From an uncultured Eubacteriales bacterium (GTDB lineage Bacteria > Bacillota > Clostridia > Oscillospirales > Oscillospiraceae): 12,402 nucleotides of DNA. Positions 6,104-12,402 of the stretch are shown here, piece after piece (the first letter of the stretch is position 1; every line of letters begins with the position of its first letter). The stretch covers positions 1-12,402 of the forward strand of contig CABVBV010000056.1 in NCBI GenBank assembly GCA_902496595.1, in the 5' to 3' direction. The translations under genes and the position numbers were made by a program. The notes beneath the pieces were generated by a model that saw only the letters and a list, made by a program, of their open reading frames with translations, did not search any database and was not told the origin of the DNA.

Positions 6104-6134
6104 CGTTTTTCAAACATTATGGTTTTGGTTTGAC

Positions 6135-6377
6135 CTATTCGAGCTGCCTGTACATGGCAGGCGCGTCCGCCCGGCTCGCGTGCTCATCGGTGGATATGAC
6201 CTCTACCTTCAGCCTGCGCTCTCCAAAGCCGATCTCAATCACATCTCCGGCCTTGACCTCGGTTCCGGCTTTCGCGGTCTTGCCGTTGAGCGTCACCCGG
6301 CCTCCGTCGCAGGCTTCGTTGGCGACCGTGCGCCGCTTGATTATCCTTGAGACTTTCAAATACTTGTCTAAACGCAT
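6135..6377 (-). CDS. rqcP: RqcP, S4-domain ribosome quality control protein
   Basis: The 80-residue protein is an S4 RNA-binding domain: MRLDKYLKVSRIIKRRTVANEA is nearly the start of Bacillus YabO/RqcP, followed by G-R-V-T-L-N-G-K-T-A-K-A-G-T-E-V-K-A-G-D-V. RqcP binds stalled 50S subunits and works with RqcH in C-terminal alanine tailing. The start is the ATG at 6377, with AGGAGG 4 bases upstream. A 40-residue extension back to 6497 is only the out-of-frame tail of the kinase-like gene. It starts 8 bases after that gene's stop, and its ribosome site overlaps the stop, so the two are cotranscribed. In many Firmicutes rqcP sits with yabP, yabQ and divIC; those genes are not downstream here. Confidence 0.9.
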   Translation of the reverse strand: MRLDKYLKVSRIIKRRTVANEACDGGRVTLNGKTAKAGTEVKAGDVIEIGFGERRLKVEVISTDEHASRADAPAMYRQLE

Positions 6378-6385
6378 ACTGCCTC

Positions 6386-7432
6386 CTAATCCATCAGTCT
6401 CGGGTCGTAGTCCGAGTTTTGAAGCCAGGTGGACAACTGAACCAGGCAGGGATCCATGCCCCTGTTCCACTCGAGGTCTTTGCCCCTCAGCTTGCATATG
6501 TCGTCCGCCGCCGGAAGCGTGGCCCTGGCGCTGGTGCCTTCGCCGGGCCGCCCTTCTATCAGGAACGAGCCTCCGTGCATTGTCATTATCGCGCTCACCA
6601 GCCTCAGCCCTATGCCTCCGCCCTCTCCGGACATGAGCTGGGGCACGGCGTCCATGGGGAACCCGCTGCCGTTGTCATCAACTGAAATGACGGCGTTCCT
6701 GCCGATGCGGCTCACCCTGACCATCACGCTGCCGCCGCGCTTGACGCTGAGCAGACTGTTAGAGATGAGATTCAGCAGCATCGTTTCAATCATGACCCGG
6801 TCGGCATAGACGTTAACAGAACTCTCACTGCTCTCGAACTCGACTACTATGTTCTTGGGCTTGGTAAAGTATTGCACCGTCCAGACAATATCACGACAGA
6901 AGCTGACAATATCGAAGAGCTCCGTCTGCTTGCACGCCCGGCCCAGCTCTATGTCCTGAACTTCGGAGACATTGCTTATGAGCCTGCGCATCTTCGCACA
7001 GCTGTGATGGATGTATGCGAGGTTCTCACAGACGTTGGGATCGAGGAACTTCATTTTATCAAAAGATTCCGTCAGCCGGTCTGCCGCCATTTTTGCAACC
7101 ATCAGCTCGCTCTTGAGCTCAGACAGCAGGCTCGTGCCAGGCGACCCGGGGAGCGCCGGCTTCTCTGCGCTTATGAAGTATACTTTCAGTCCGGAGTAAT
7201 CGGCAGACCTCAGCGCGACCTGCCTGCCGCAGACCGTAGCGGCTGCCCAGTTGACCGTCCCGCCAAGCTCGGGCAGCTCGGTCTCAAAAAGGGAGGAGAA
7301 GCTCAGGCCCACGACATAGCCGAGCAGTTTCACGGAGGCAGGATTCTGGAACACCACGTTGTCGTTGACAGTGCCCAAGACCGACTCGGCGCTGCCCTCG
7401 AAGAGTTCTGCTATGTCAAAATTCTTACCCAT
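6386..7432 (-). CDS. PAS-like / HATPase sensor protein without a canonical phospho-acceptor His
   Basis: The 348-residue protein has no membrane segment, so it is a cytoplasmic sensor. Residues about 10-95 look like a PAS fold. Residues 103-160 form the two helices of a DHp-like dimer domain, but where kinases have S-H-E-L the first helix reads K-S-E-L. The only His pair (142-143) is in the second helix. The catalytic ATPase domain is intact: N-box with Asn221 and Asn225, D-D-N-G-S-G-F-P (252-259), G-G-G-I-G-L (271-276) and G-E-G-T (297-300). A 40-residue tail rich in Asp, Trp and Leu follows. It may bind ATP without ordinary autophosphorylation, or act on a partner as an anti-sigma-type kinase would. 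No response regulator is adjacent. The ATG follows GAGG by 9 bases. It leads an operon with rqcP. Confidence 0.75.
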   Translation of the reverse strand: MGKNFDIAELFEGSAESVLGTVNDNVVFQNPASVKLLGYVVGLSFSSLFETELPELGGTVNWAAATVCGRQVALRSADYSGLKVYFISAEKPALPGSPGTSLLSELKSELMVAKMAADRLTESFDKMKFLDPNVCENLAYIHHSCAKMRRLISNVSEVQDIELGRACKQTELFDIVSFCRDIVWTVQYFTKPKNIVVEFESSESSVNVYADRVMIETMLLNLISNSLLSVKRGGSVMVRVSRIGRNAVISVDDNGSGFPMDAVPQLMSGEGGGIGLRLVSAIMTMHGGSFLIEGRPGEGTSARATLPAADDICKLRGKDLEWNRGMDPCLVQLSTWLQNSDYDPRLMD

Positions 7433-7461
7433 GGCAAGTCCTCACCCTCAAATCTTACAAC

Positions 7462-7490
7462 AGTATACCAAATTCCCCACTCGAGCACAA
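7462..7490 (-). promoter_or_regulatory. Likely promoter of the sensor kinase-like gene and rqcP
   Basis: On the - strand TTGTGC (7490 to 7485), 17 bases, then TATACT (7467 to 7462). The -10 is good and the -35 matches only its first three bases. The start codon is about 30 bases downstream. The rest of the 296-bp divergent gap between this gene and gap shows nothing beyond the gap promoter. Confidence 0.45.
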
Positions 7491-7643
7491 CAGCTTCTGA
7501 CAAAAGCGGTCGATTTTTGCGCACACGGGACTCTTTGGACGCCCGCTCATATATGATATGCCGGAATAGCGGCCCCACACTCGGATATTTTTTTGGAATT
7601 TTGGCAAAACGTATGTAATGTTTAGAATATTATAAATAAGGTA

Positions 7644-7672
7644 TTGAAATTTCCAGAGGAATGTTATAGAAT
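7644..7672 (+). promoter_or_regulatory. SigA-type promoter of gap
   Basis: TTGAAA (7644-7649), a 17-base spacer and TAGAAT (7667-7672) each match consensus at 5 of 6 bases. The predicted leader is about 50 bases and ends with a GGAGG site 8 bases before the start. Confidence 0.7.
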
Positions 7673-7728
7673 GTTTGAGGCCAAAATAAAGCGGTTCAAT
7701 TACATTTTCAGATACGGAGGAATATCAA

Positions 7729-8742
7729 ATGAGCATCAAGATTGGCATCAATGGCTTTGGACGCATCGGCCGCCTGGTTTTCCGTGCGGGCATCGTTCGT
7801 GACGACATCGAGATCGTCGCCGTGAACGCTCCGGACAAGACCCCCGAGCAGCTGGCCTACGTCACCAAGTTCGACTCCGTGCACGGCAGGTTCAACGGCA
7901 GCGTCGAGGTCGTTGACGGCAACCTGGTCGTGAACGGCAAGACCGTGAAGCTCCTGAACAGCCGCGATCCGTCCACCCTGCCCTGGGGCGAGCTGGGCGT
8001 CGACTATGTCCTCGAGTGCACCGGCAAGTTCCTGACGAAGGAAGCCGCTCAGCCGCACCTGGACGCCGGCGCGAAGGTCGTCGTTCTCTCCGGCCCCTCC
8101 AAGGACAGCACCCCGATGTTCGTCTGCGGCGTCAACCTGGACAAGTATGATCCCAGCATGACCGTCGTTTCCAACGCCTCCTGCACCACCAACTGCCTGG
8201 CTCCTCTCGCCAAGGTCATCAACGACAAGTTCGGTATCGTCGAGGGCCTCATGACCACCGTTCACGCCGGCACCGCCAGCCAGAACGTCGTCGACGCCTT
8301 CTCCAAGAAGAACTGGCGCCTGAGCCGCAGCTGCTTCGAGAACATCATCCCGACCACCACCGGCGCCGCGAAGGCTGTCGGCAAGGTCATCCCCGAGCTG
8401 CAGGGCAAGCTGACCGGCATGGCCATGCGCGTTCCCAGCGCCGACGTCTCCATCGTCGACCTGACCTGCCGTCTCGAGAAGGGCGCCACCATGGAAGAGA
8501 TCTGCGCCGCCGTCAAGGAGGCCTCCGAGGGCCCGATGGCCGGCGTCATCGAGTACGTTGACGACGAGGTCGTCTCCTCCGACTTCCGCACCGACCCGCA
8601 CACCTCCATCTTCGACGCCAGGGCCGGCATCAGCCTGAACCCGAACTTCGTGAAGCTCGTCGCCTGGTACGACAACGAGTGGGGCTTCTCCAACAAGATG
8701 CTCGAGCTCACCAAGCACATCGACAGCGTCCGCAACAAGTAA
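7729..8742 (+). CDS. gap: Glyceraldehyde-3-phosphate dehydrogenase, type I
   Basis: The 337-residue cytosolic glycolytic enzyme converts glyceraldehyde 3-phosphate, NAD+ and phosphate to 1,3-bisphosphoglycerate. The Rossmann motif N-G-F-G-R-I-G-R is at 8-15; the active-site sequence S-N-A-S-C-T-T-N-C puts the nucleophile at Cys152, with His179 as its base. W-Y-D-N-E-W-G-F closes the catalytic domain. Length is typical. Codons are strongly biased to C-ending forms compared with neighbours, as expected for a highly expressed gene. The S-loop is unusual: where E. coli GapA has D-G-P-S-H-K-D-W-R-G-G-R-G-A, this protein has D-A-F-S-K-K-N-W-R-L-S-R-S-C (189-202). It has its own promoter and terminator, so it is monocistronic; pgk and tpi are not adjacent. 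Confidence 0.97.
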   Translation: MSIKIGINGFGRIGRLVFRAGIVRDDIEIVAVNAPDKTPEQLAYVTKFDSVHGRFNGSVEVVDGNLVVNGKTVKLLNSRDPSTLPWGELGVDYVLECTGKFLTKEAAQPHLDAGAKVVVLSGPSKDSTPMFVCGVNLDKYDPSMTVVSNASCTTNCLAPLAKVINDKFGIVEGLMTTVHAGTASQNVVDAFSKKNWRLSRSCFENIIPTTTGAAKAVGKVIPELQGKLTGMAMRVPSADVSIVDLTCRLEKGATMEEICAAVKEASEGPMAGVIEYVDDEVVSSDFRTDPHTSIFDARAGISLNPNFVKLVAWYDNEWGFSNKMLELTKHIDSVRNK

Positions 8743-8758
8743 TCGAATTTAAATAACC

Positions 8759-8796
8759 AGCTCCGCCCGATGTCACGTCGGGCGGAGCTCATTTTG
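8759..8796 (+). terminator. Intrinsic terminator of gap
   Basis: A perfect 12-bp GC-rich stem (8759-8770 with 8778-8789) and 7-base loop are followed by CATTTTG, 16 bases after the gap stop codon. Confidence 0.85.
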
Positions 8797-8801
8797 TAGA
8801 A

Positions 8802-8846
8802 GGAATACAAAACAAAAATGGAGCGCATCTTCGGATGCGCTCCATT
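8802..8846 (-). terminator. Intrinsic terminator of the 64-residue gene
   Basis: A perfect 13-bp stem (8817-8829 with 8834-8846) has loop TTCG on the + strand (CGAA on the transcribed side). On the - strand it runs into TTTTTGTTTTGT, a strong T-tract. It starts about 25 bases after the small gene's stop. Confidence 0.9.
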
Positions 8847-8870
8847 GAATTTCTAAAATTTGCGGAACGC

Positions 8871-9065
8871 TTATTGCAGAACCGCACGAACCTCTACGCC
8901 GTAGCCGCTGCGAACTTCTTCGATGACATCGGCCAGGTTGCTGTCAACATAGGCGTTGCGGCGCTTGCTGACCTGACTCAGACCTTCCTCGAGAGTGAAG
9001 GCCGCCTCTTCCTCGTGCTGACCCCGAACCTCATAGTTTATTCCGTTGCCCTGAACTATCTTCAT
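8871..9065 (-). CDS. Small uncharacterised protein, 64 residues
   Basis: The ATG follows AAGGAG by 8 bases. A near-consensus SigA promoter lies upstream and a strong terminator downstream, so this is very likely a true single-gene unit. The protein is acidic and soluble, with a beta-like N-terminus (M-K-I-V-Q-G-N-G-I-N-Y-E-V-R-G), a stretch of glutamates (H-E-E-E-A-A-F-T-L-E-E-G) and a C-terminal helix then strand (S-N-L-A-D-V-I-E-E-V-R-S-G-Y-G-V-E-V-R-A-V). It has no cysteine and no membrane segment. I recognise no family. The size and strand/helix pattern could suit a small regulatory or toxin-antitoxin-type protein, but no partner is adjacent; it converges on gap. Confidence 0.75.
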   Translation of the reverse strand: MKIVQGNGINYEVRGQHEEEAAFTLEEGLSQVSKRRNAYVDSNLADVIEEVRSGYGVEVRAVLQ

Positions 9066-9104
9066 ATCGGTTCTCCTTTCCGGGTCTCCCCTTTGGTCGT
9101 TCTA

Positions 9105-9133
9105 AATATACCATACGTTTCATACGAAGTCAA
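9105..9133 (-). promoter_or_regulatory. Strong SigA-type promoter of the small gene
   Basis: On the - strand TTGACT (9133 to 9128), 17 bases, then TATATT (9110 to 9105): 5 of 6 matches in each box, in an AT-rich upstream context. The start codon is about 40 bases downstream of the -10. Confidence 0.75.
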
Positions 9134-9199
9134 TAATAGTTTGTGAAAAAAATGATTTTCTTGTTAAATTAAAAATTAGTCAATATGACGAGAACGAGT

Positions 9200-9227
9200 G
9201 CCCCCGCGGAGGGTCGGCCGCGGGGGC
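9200..9227 (-). terminator. GC-rich hairpin after the glycosyltransferase gene
   Basis: A perfect 10-bp stem of G and C only (9200-9209 with 9218-9227) and 8-base loop lie 18 bases beyond the glycosyltransferase stop. The - strand tail ACTCGTTCTCGTC is only moderately T-rich. Readthrough would enter the small gene's promoter region. Confidence 0.65.
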
Positions 9228-9244
9228 TGGGGGGTATGCCGCGC

Positions 9245-10522
9245 TCAGGCGGTGCGGCCCGAGAGGCTCTCGGCCGATGCGCGGATCTCTGCGAGGGAAG
9301 CCGACCGGGTGTGGGCGATGGGCTTCCAGGTAACGCGCCTTGCGAAGAGCGCGGCAAATGAGATGGGAATGTAGGTGAACATGAACAGGGGGAAGGTGAA
9401 TGTGAAGACGATCTTCTTCCAGTTGGGTGCGTAGATGCGTTTCCACTCGCTTATCGTGGCGACGCCTCCGATGATCAGGAGCGTCAGATAGCTGTTCAGG
9501 AGCATGGAAGCCAGCGATTCGCCTATGACGCTTATATCCCTGCCGGTGGCGAGACCTATCAGAGCGGCGGCTCCATTTGCGAAGACTCCGATAAAGGAGA
9601 GTACGGCCGCAGGCATGATGTTCATGGTCATGTCAAAGCAGGAGAAGCTGCCGTGGGCTACACCGGAGAGCAGCTGTCCGCCGTACTTGCCGAAGACCTG
9701 GAGATAACCCCTTGCCCAGCGCAGGCGCTGACGCCAGGACTGCTTGAAGCGCGTAGGCTGTTCGTCATAGAGCACCGCCGTGTGGCAGTAGCCTATTTTT
9801 CTGCCGCGTACCACGTTGTGAACGGTAAATTCAATGTCCTCAGTCAGCAGGAAGAACTCCCAGCCGCCGCAGTCGTCCAGGGCTTTCTGCGAGAACAGGA
9901 AACCCGTTCCGGAGACGGCGCAGCTGGTGCCGAGTTTCATCCTGGCGTGGTTCAGGTACTGCGACTCTCTCAGGAACCAGAGCGCATAGCCGGAAGATAT
10001 CCAGTTGTCTCCAAAGTTCTTGCTGTTCCGGTAGCTTGTGACTATCTCGTAGCCGTCGGAGAACACCTTGTTCATCTCTTCTATGTAGTTCTCCTCGAGA
10101 ACATTGTCGGCGTCGAAGACGAAGTATCCGTCGAAAGGCCGCTCGGGGAAGAGCTCGTCTACCTTCCTGAGCAGATACTTGAGCGCATAACCCTTGCCGA
10201 CCTTGGTACTGTCAAACCTCTCAAAAACGATCGCTCCGGCGTCTGCCGCCACTCTTGCGGTATCGTCAGTGCAGTTGTCGGCAACGACAAAGGTGGTCAC
10301 GAGGCCCAGATCGTAGCTCTGCTTCCTGATGCTGTCGATGAGGTTGCCTATGACCGCCTCCTCGTTCCTGGCCGAGATGAGCACCGCATAACGATGTCCT
10401 TTGACGGGCTTGCGGGGCTTGTCCTTGATAACGTAAGGAATGAGTATGTACAAAAACTGATAAGAATAACATACAATGAACACTATCGATATGATATAGT
10501 TGATCATCTTTACCGCATCCAT
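9245..10522 (-). CDS. Membrane glycosyltransferase, GT2 family
   Basis: I choose the ATG at 10522 (425 residues), 10 bases after GGGAGG. The upstream ATG at 10540 has no ribosome site and lies almost on the predicted transcription start. There is one N-terminal membrane helix (about 7-30), then a cytoplasmic GT-A domain with L-I-S-A-R-N-E-E (48-55), V-A-D-N-C-T-D-D, the metal-binding D-A-D-N (137-140), T-E-D (227-229) and the Q-R-L-R-W motif (265-269). That QxxRW motif marks processive-type synthases such as cellulose, hyaluronan and poly-GlcNAc synthases. Three further membrane helices follow (about 306-326, 337-357, 372-395). It probably builds or extends a surface polysaccharide. No polymer-export or modifying gene is next to it, so the product is unknown. 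It appears monocistronic. Confidence 0.85.
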   Translation of the reverse strand: MDAVKMINYIISIVFIVCYSYQFLYILIPYVIKDKPRKPVKGHRYAVLISARNEEAVIGNLIDSIRKQSYDLGLVTTFVVADNCTDDTARVAADAGAIVFERFDSTKVGKGYALKYLLRKVDELFPERPFDGYFVFDADNVLEENYIEEMNKVFSDGYEIVTSYRNSKNFGDNWISSGYALWFLRESQYLNHARMKLGTSCAVSGTGFLFSQKALDDCGGWEFFLLTEDIEFTVHNVVRGRKIGYCHTAVLYDEQPTRFKQSWRQRLRWARGYLQVFGKYGGQLLSGVAHGSFSCFDMTMNIMPAAVLSFIGVFANGAAALIGLATGRDISVIGESLASMLLNSYLTLLIIGGVATISEWKRIYAPNWKKIVFTFTFPLFMFTYIPISFAALFARRVTWKPIAHTRSASLAEIRASAESLSGRTA

Positions 10523-10548
10523 ATGCTTTTTGCCTCCCATCTGGCGAC

Positions 10549-10554
10549 ATTATA
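10549..10554 (-). promoter_or_regulatory. Consensus -10 box upstream of the glycosyltransferase gene
   Basis: A perfect TATAAT on the - strand lies 26 bases before the chosen start codon. No good -35 sits at 16-18 bases (the sequence there is ATAGGA). It supports the start at 10522 rather than 10540. Confidence 0.4.
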
Positions 10555-10767
10555 GACACTAAATTTTAAAATCCTATACAACTGAAATTTAAGAATAGAT
10601 TAAAAATGTAATAACTGTACTAATTGTGTTAGCACACGTTGAAATTTATCATGTCTTAACGTTCCTGTCAAGAGGCAATCTTGGCCGTGAATACTGCTAA
10701 ATTATTTATTCATGTAATCTGTGAGCTTGTGCTGATTGCGCGAAGGCGGTTTTTGTAGAAAAATACC
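10555..10767. other. AT-rich divergent intergenic stretch
   Basis: This is the middle of the 350-bp gap between the glycosyltransferase and carA genes. It is much richer in A and T than the genes, with no reading frame that has a ribosome site. The only symmetry I see is a short GTGT-TAGC-ACAC inverted repeat near 10627-10638. No PyrR-type attenuator or riboswitch fold is apparent to me. Confidence 0.4.
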
Positions 10768-10796
10768 TTGACCTGTGGGGTTAATGCGAGTATTAT
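10768..10796 (+). promoter_or_regulatory. Likely promoter of carAB
   Basis: TTGACC (10768-10773), a 17-base spacer and TATTAT (10791-10796); both boxes match at 5 of 6. The predicted leader to carA is about 95 bases and contains a small CCCGG/CCGGG stem at 10806-10822. Confidence 0.65.
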
Positions 10797-10897
10797 AATG
10801 TACGACCCGGTGAGCAGCCGGGATATTTGATGAATATTATAGGATATTTATTCACATTTTAGCGAATGAAGCCTTGAGTTGAAAGGAGCCGATGCAA

Positions 10898-11972
10898 ATG
10901 TCGAAAGCCTATCTTCTGCTGGAAGACGGCACGGTTTTGGAGGGCGAGGGCTTTGGAGCGGGGGGCACTCGAATAGGCGAGCTGGTTTTCACTACGGGAG
11001 TGACCGGCTGCGCCGAGAGCCTGACCGACCCGAGCTACCGAGGCCAGATGATCTGCTTCACATTCCCTATGCTGGGCAACTACGGCATTTCCCTTGAGGA
11101 TCTGGAGAGCCCGCGCATACACGCTGAGGCGGTGGTGGTCAGGGAGTTCTGCCCGGAGCCGTCGAATTTCCGCTCCGACATCGATGTGGACGGCTTTTTG
11201 AAGAAAAACGGAGTTTGCGGCATCTGCGGTGTGGACACGAGGCGCATCACCCAGACCATCCGCGACCGGGGCGTTATGAACGCCGCCGTGACGGACGCGC
11301 CTCCGGATGAGGCGCTGCTGGAGAAGGTGAGGGCGTACAAGGTCACAGGCGCGGTCGGCGAGGTCACGTCCCACGAGATCGTGAAGCTCCAGGCCCCAAA
11401 GTATGCCCGCTGGTCTGTGGCGCTCATGGATTACGGCTACAAGAACAGCATAGCGCAGACGCTCATGAGGCACGACTGCGCCGTGACGGTGTATCCTGCG
11501 GACACGCCGGCAGAGGTGGTGCTCTCGGGCGGGCACGATGGGGTGATGCTCTCGAACGGGCCGGGCGACCCGGCGGAGAACGTCTTTTGCATAGAGCAGA
11601 TAAGAAAGCTGATGGGGCGGATACCCATGTTCGGCATCTGCCTCGGACACCAGATGATGGCTCTTGCGGCGGGCGCGGGAACGCGGAAGATGAAGTTCGG
11701 CCACAGAGGAGCGAATCAGCCGGCGAAGGATATGAAGACTGGCCGTGTATATGTTACCAGCCAGAACCACGGTTTTGCCGTCGATACTGCGACCTTGGCC
11801 GGTTCTTTGGCTGAACTGCGCTTTGTGAACGTGAACGACGGCTCCTGCGAGGGCCTCGATTACCCGGGCCTCAACGCCTTCTCGCTGCAGTTCCACCCGG
11901 AGGCCCACGGCGGGCCCCGCGACTGCGTTTCGATGTTCGGGCTCTTCACTGAGATGATGGGAGGTCGCTGCG

Positions 11973-11980
<8 letters not shown>
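10898..11980 (+). CDS. carA: Carbamoyl-phosphate synthase small (glutaminase) subunit
   Basis: This 360-residue subunit hydrolyses glutamine and passes ammonia to CarB for carbamoyl phosphate, feeding pyrimidine and arginine synthesis. The N-terminal domain has L-E-D-G-T-V-L-E-G-E-G-F-G-A and F-T-T-G-V-T-G-C-A-E-S-L-T-D-P-S-Y. The C-terminal class I glutamine amidotransferase has F-G-I-C-L-G-H-Q, with nucleophile Cys248, and F-H-P-E-A, with His333 and Glu335. Two ATGs are possible; 10898 is 9 bases after GGAG and gives MSKAYLLLEDG, while 10892 is only 3 bases away, so I take 10898. The length is near the family norm of about 360-380. Its 3' end overlaps carB by 8 bases. Confidence 0.96.

Positions 11981-12402
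<422 letters not shown>

Noticed and set aside
6378..6497. 40-residue N-terminal extension of rqcP
   Set aside because: It overlaps the end of the kinase-like gene in another frame, and the S4 protein family begins exactly at the MRLDK start with its own AGGAGG site.
7593..7636. Second promoter for gap from TTGGCA and TATAAA boxes
   Set aside because: The spacing between the best boxes is over 20 bases, and a better-spaced pair lies just downstream.
7708..8718. 336-codon open frame on the - strand across gap
   Set aside because: It is antisense to a certain GAPDH gene, with low-complexity Gly/Ala/Asp/Val composition caused by the biased codons of gap and no ribosome site.
8835..9146. 103-codon open frame on the + strand near the small gene
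   Set aside because: It begins inside a terminator hairpin and is antisense to the 64-residue gene, which has a proper promoter, ribosome site and terminator.
9653..10555. 300-codon open frame on the + strand across the glycosyltransferase gene
   Set aside because: It is opposite a gene with clear DxD, TED and QxxRW motifs and has no supporting signals.

Overview
The window looks like the chromosome of an anaerobic, endospore-forming member of the Firmicutes (Clostridia; an Oscillospiraceae-like gut lineage would fit, but this is inference). A clear sigG gene shows a sporulator. The rqcP, gap and carAB products look like those of Clostridia. Coding DNA is GC-rich, with frequent ATA and AGG codons, while the intergenic stretches are AT-rich and carry strong SD sequences and SigA-type promoters. 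I see no tRNA, rRNA, CRISPR array, transposase or phage gene.

Region 1 (1-4204, + strand) starts with the 3' end of a flavoprotein that joins a GltD-like cysteine motif to the C-terminal part of a xanthine-dehydrogenase-type FAD subunit. After a 71-bp gap holding a hairpin come five tightly packed genes: an MFS transporter, a protein with a C-terminal four-cysteine zinc finger, an unrecognised 191-residue protein, a Crp/Fnr-family regulator, and a short protein that looks like an IscU/NifU scaffold without any of its cysteine ligands. The spacing suggests one translationally coupled operon. I do not recognise this five-gene set as a described system, and it is the best candidate for something new in the window.

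Region 2 (4205-5506) holds sigG on the - strand, flanked by two same-orientation copies of a hairpin-rich non-coding repeat. The copy downstream of sigG lies between two identical 24-bp palindromes, as if it had inserted into a shared bidirectional terminator and duplicated it.

Region 3 (5507-7432, - strand) holds a flavodoxin-like gene with its own promoter and an operator-like palindrome, then a PAS/HATPase sensor protein whose helix lacks the usual phospho-acceptor histidine, coupled to rqcP (ribosome quality control S4 protein).

Region 4 (7433-10540) holds gap (GAPDH), with a textbook promoter and terminator, facing a 64-residue orphan gene with its own promoter and terminator, then a membrane glycosyltransferase 2 gene with an upstream -10 box. 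Region 5 (10541-12402) is a 350-bp AT-rich intergenic stretch followed by carA and the start of carB (pyrimidine/arginine precursor synthesis), with overlapping reading frames.
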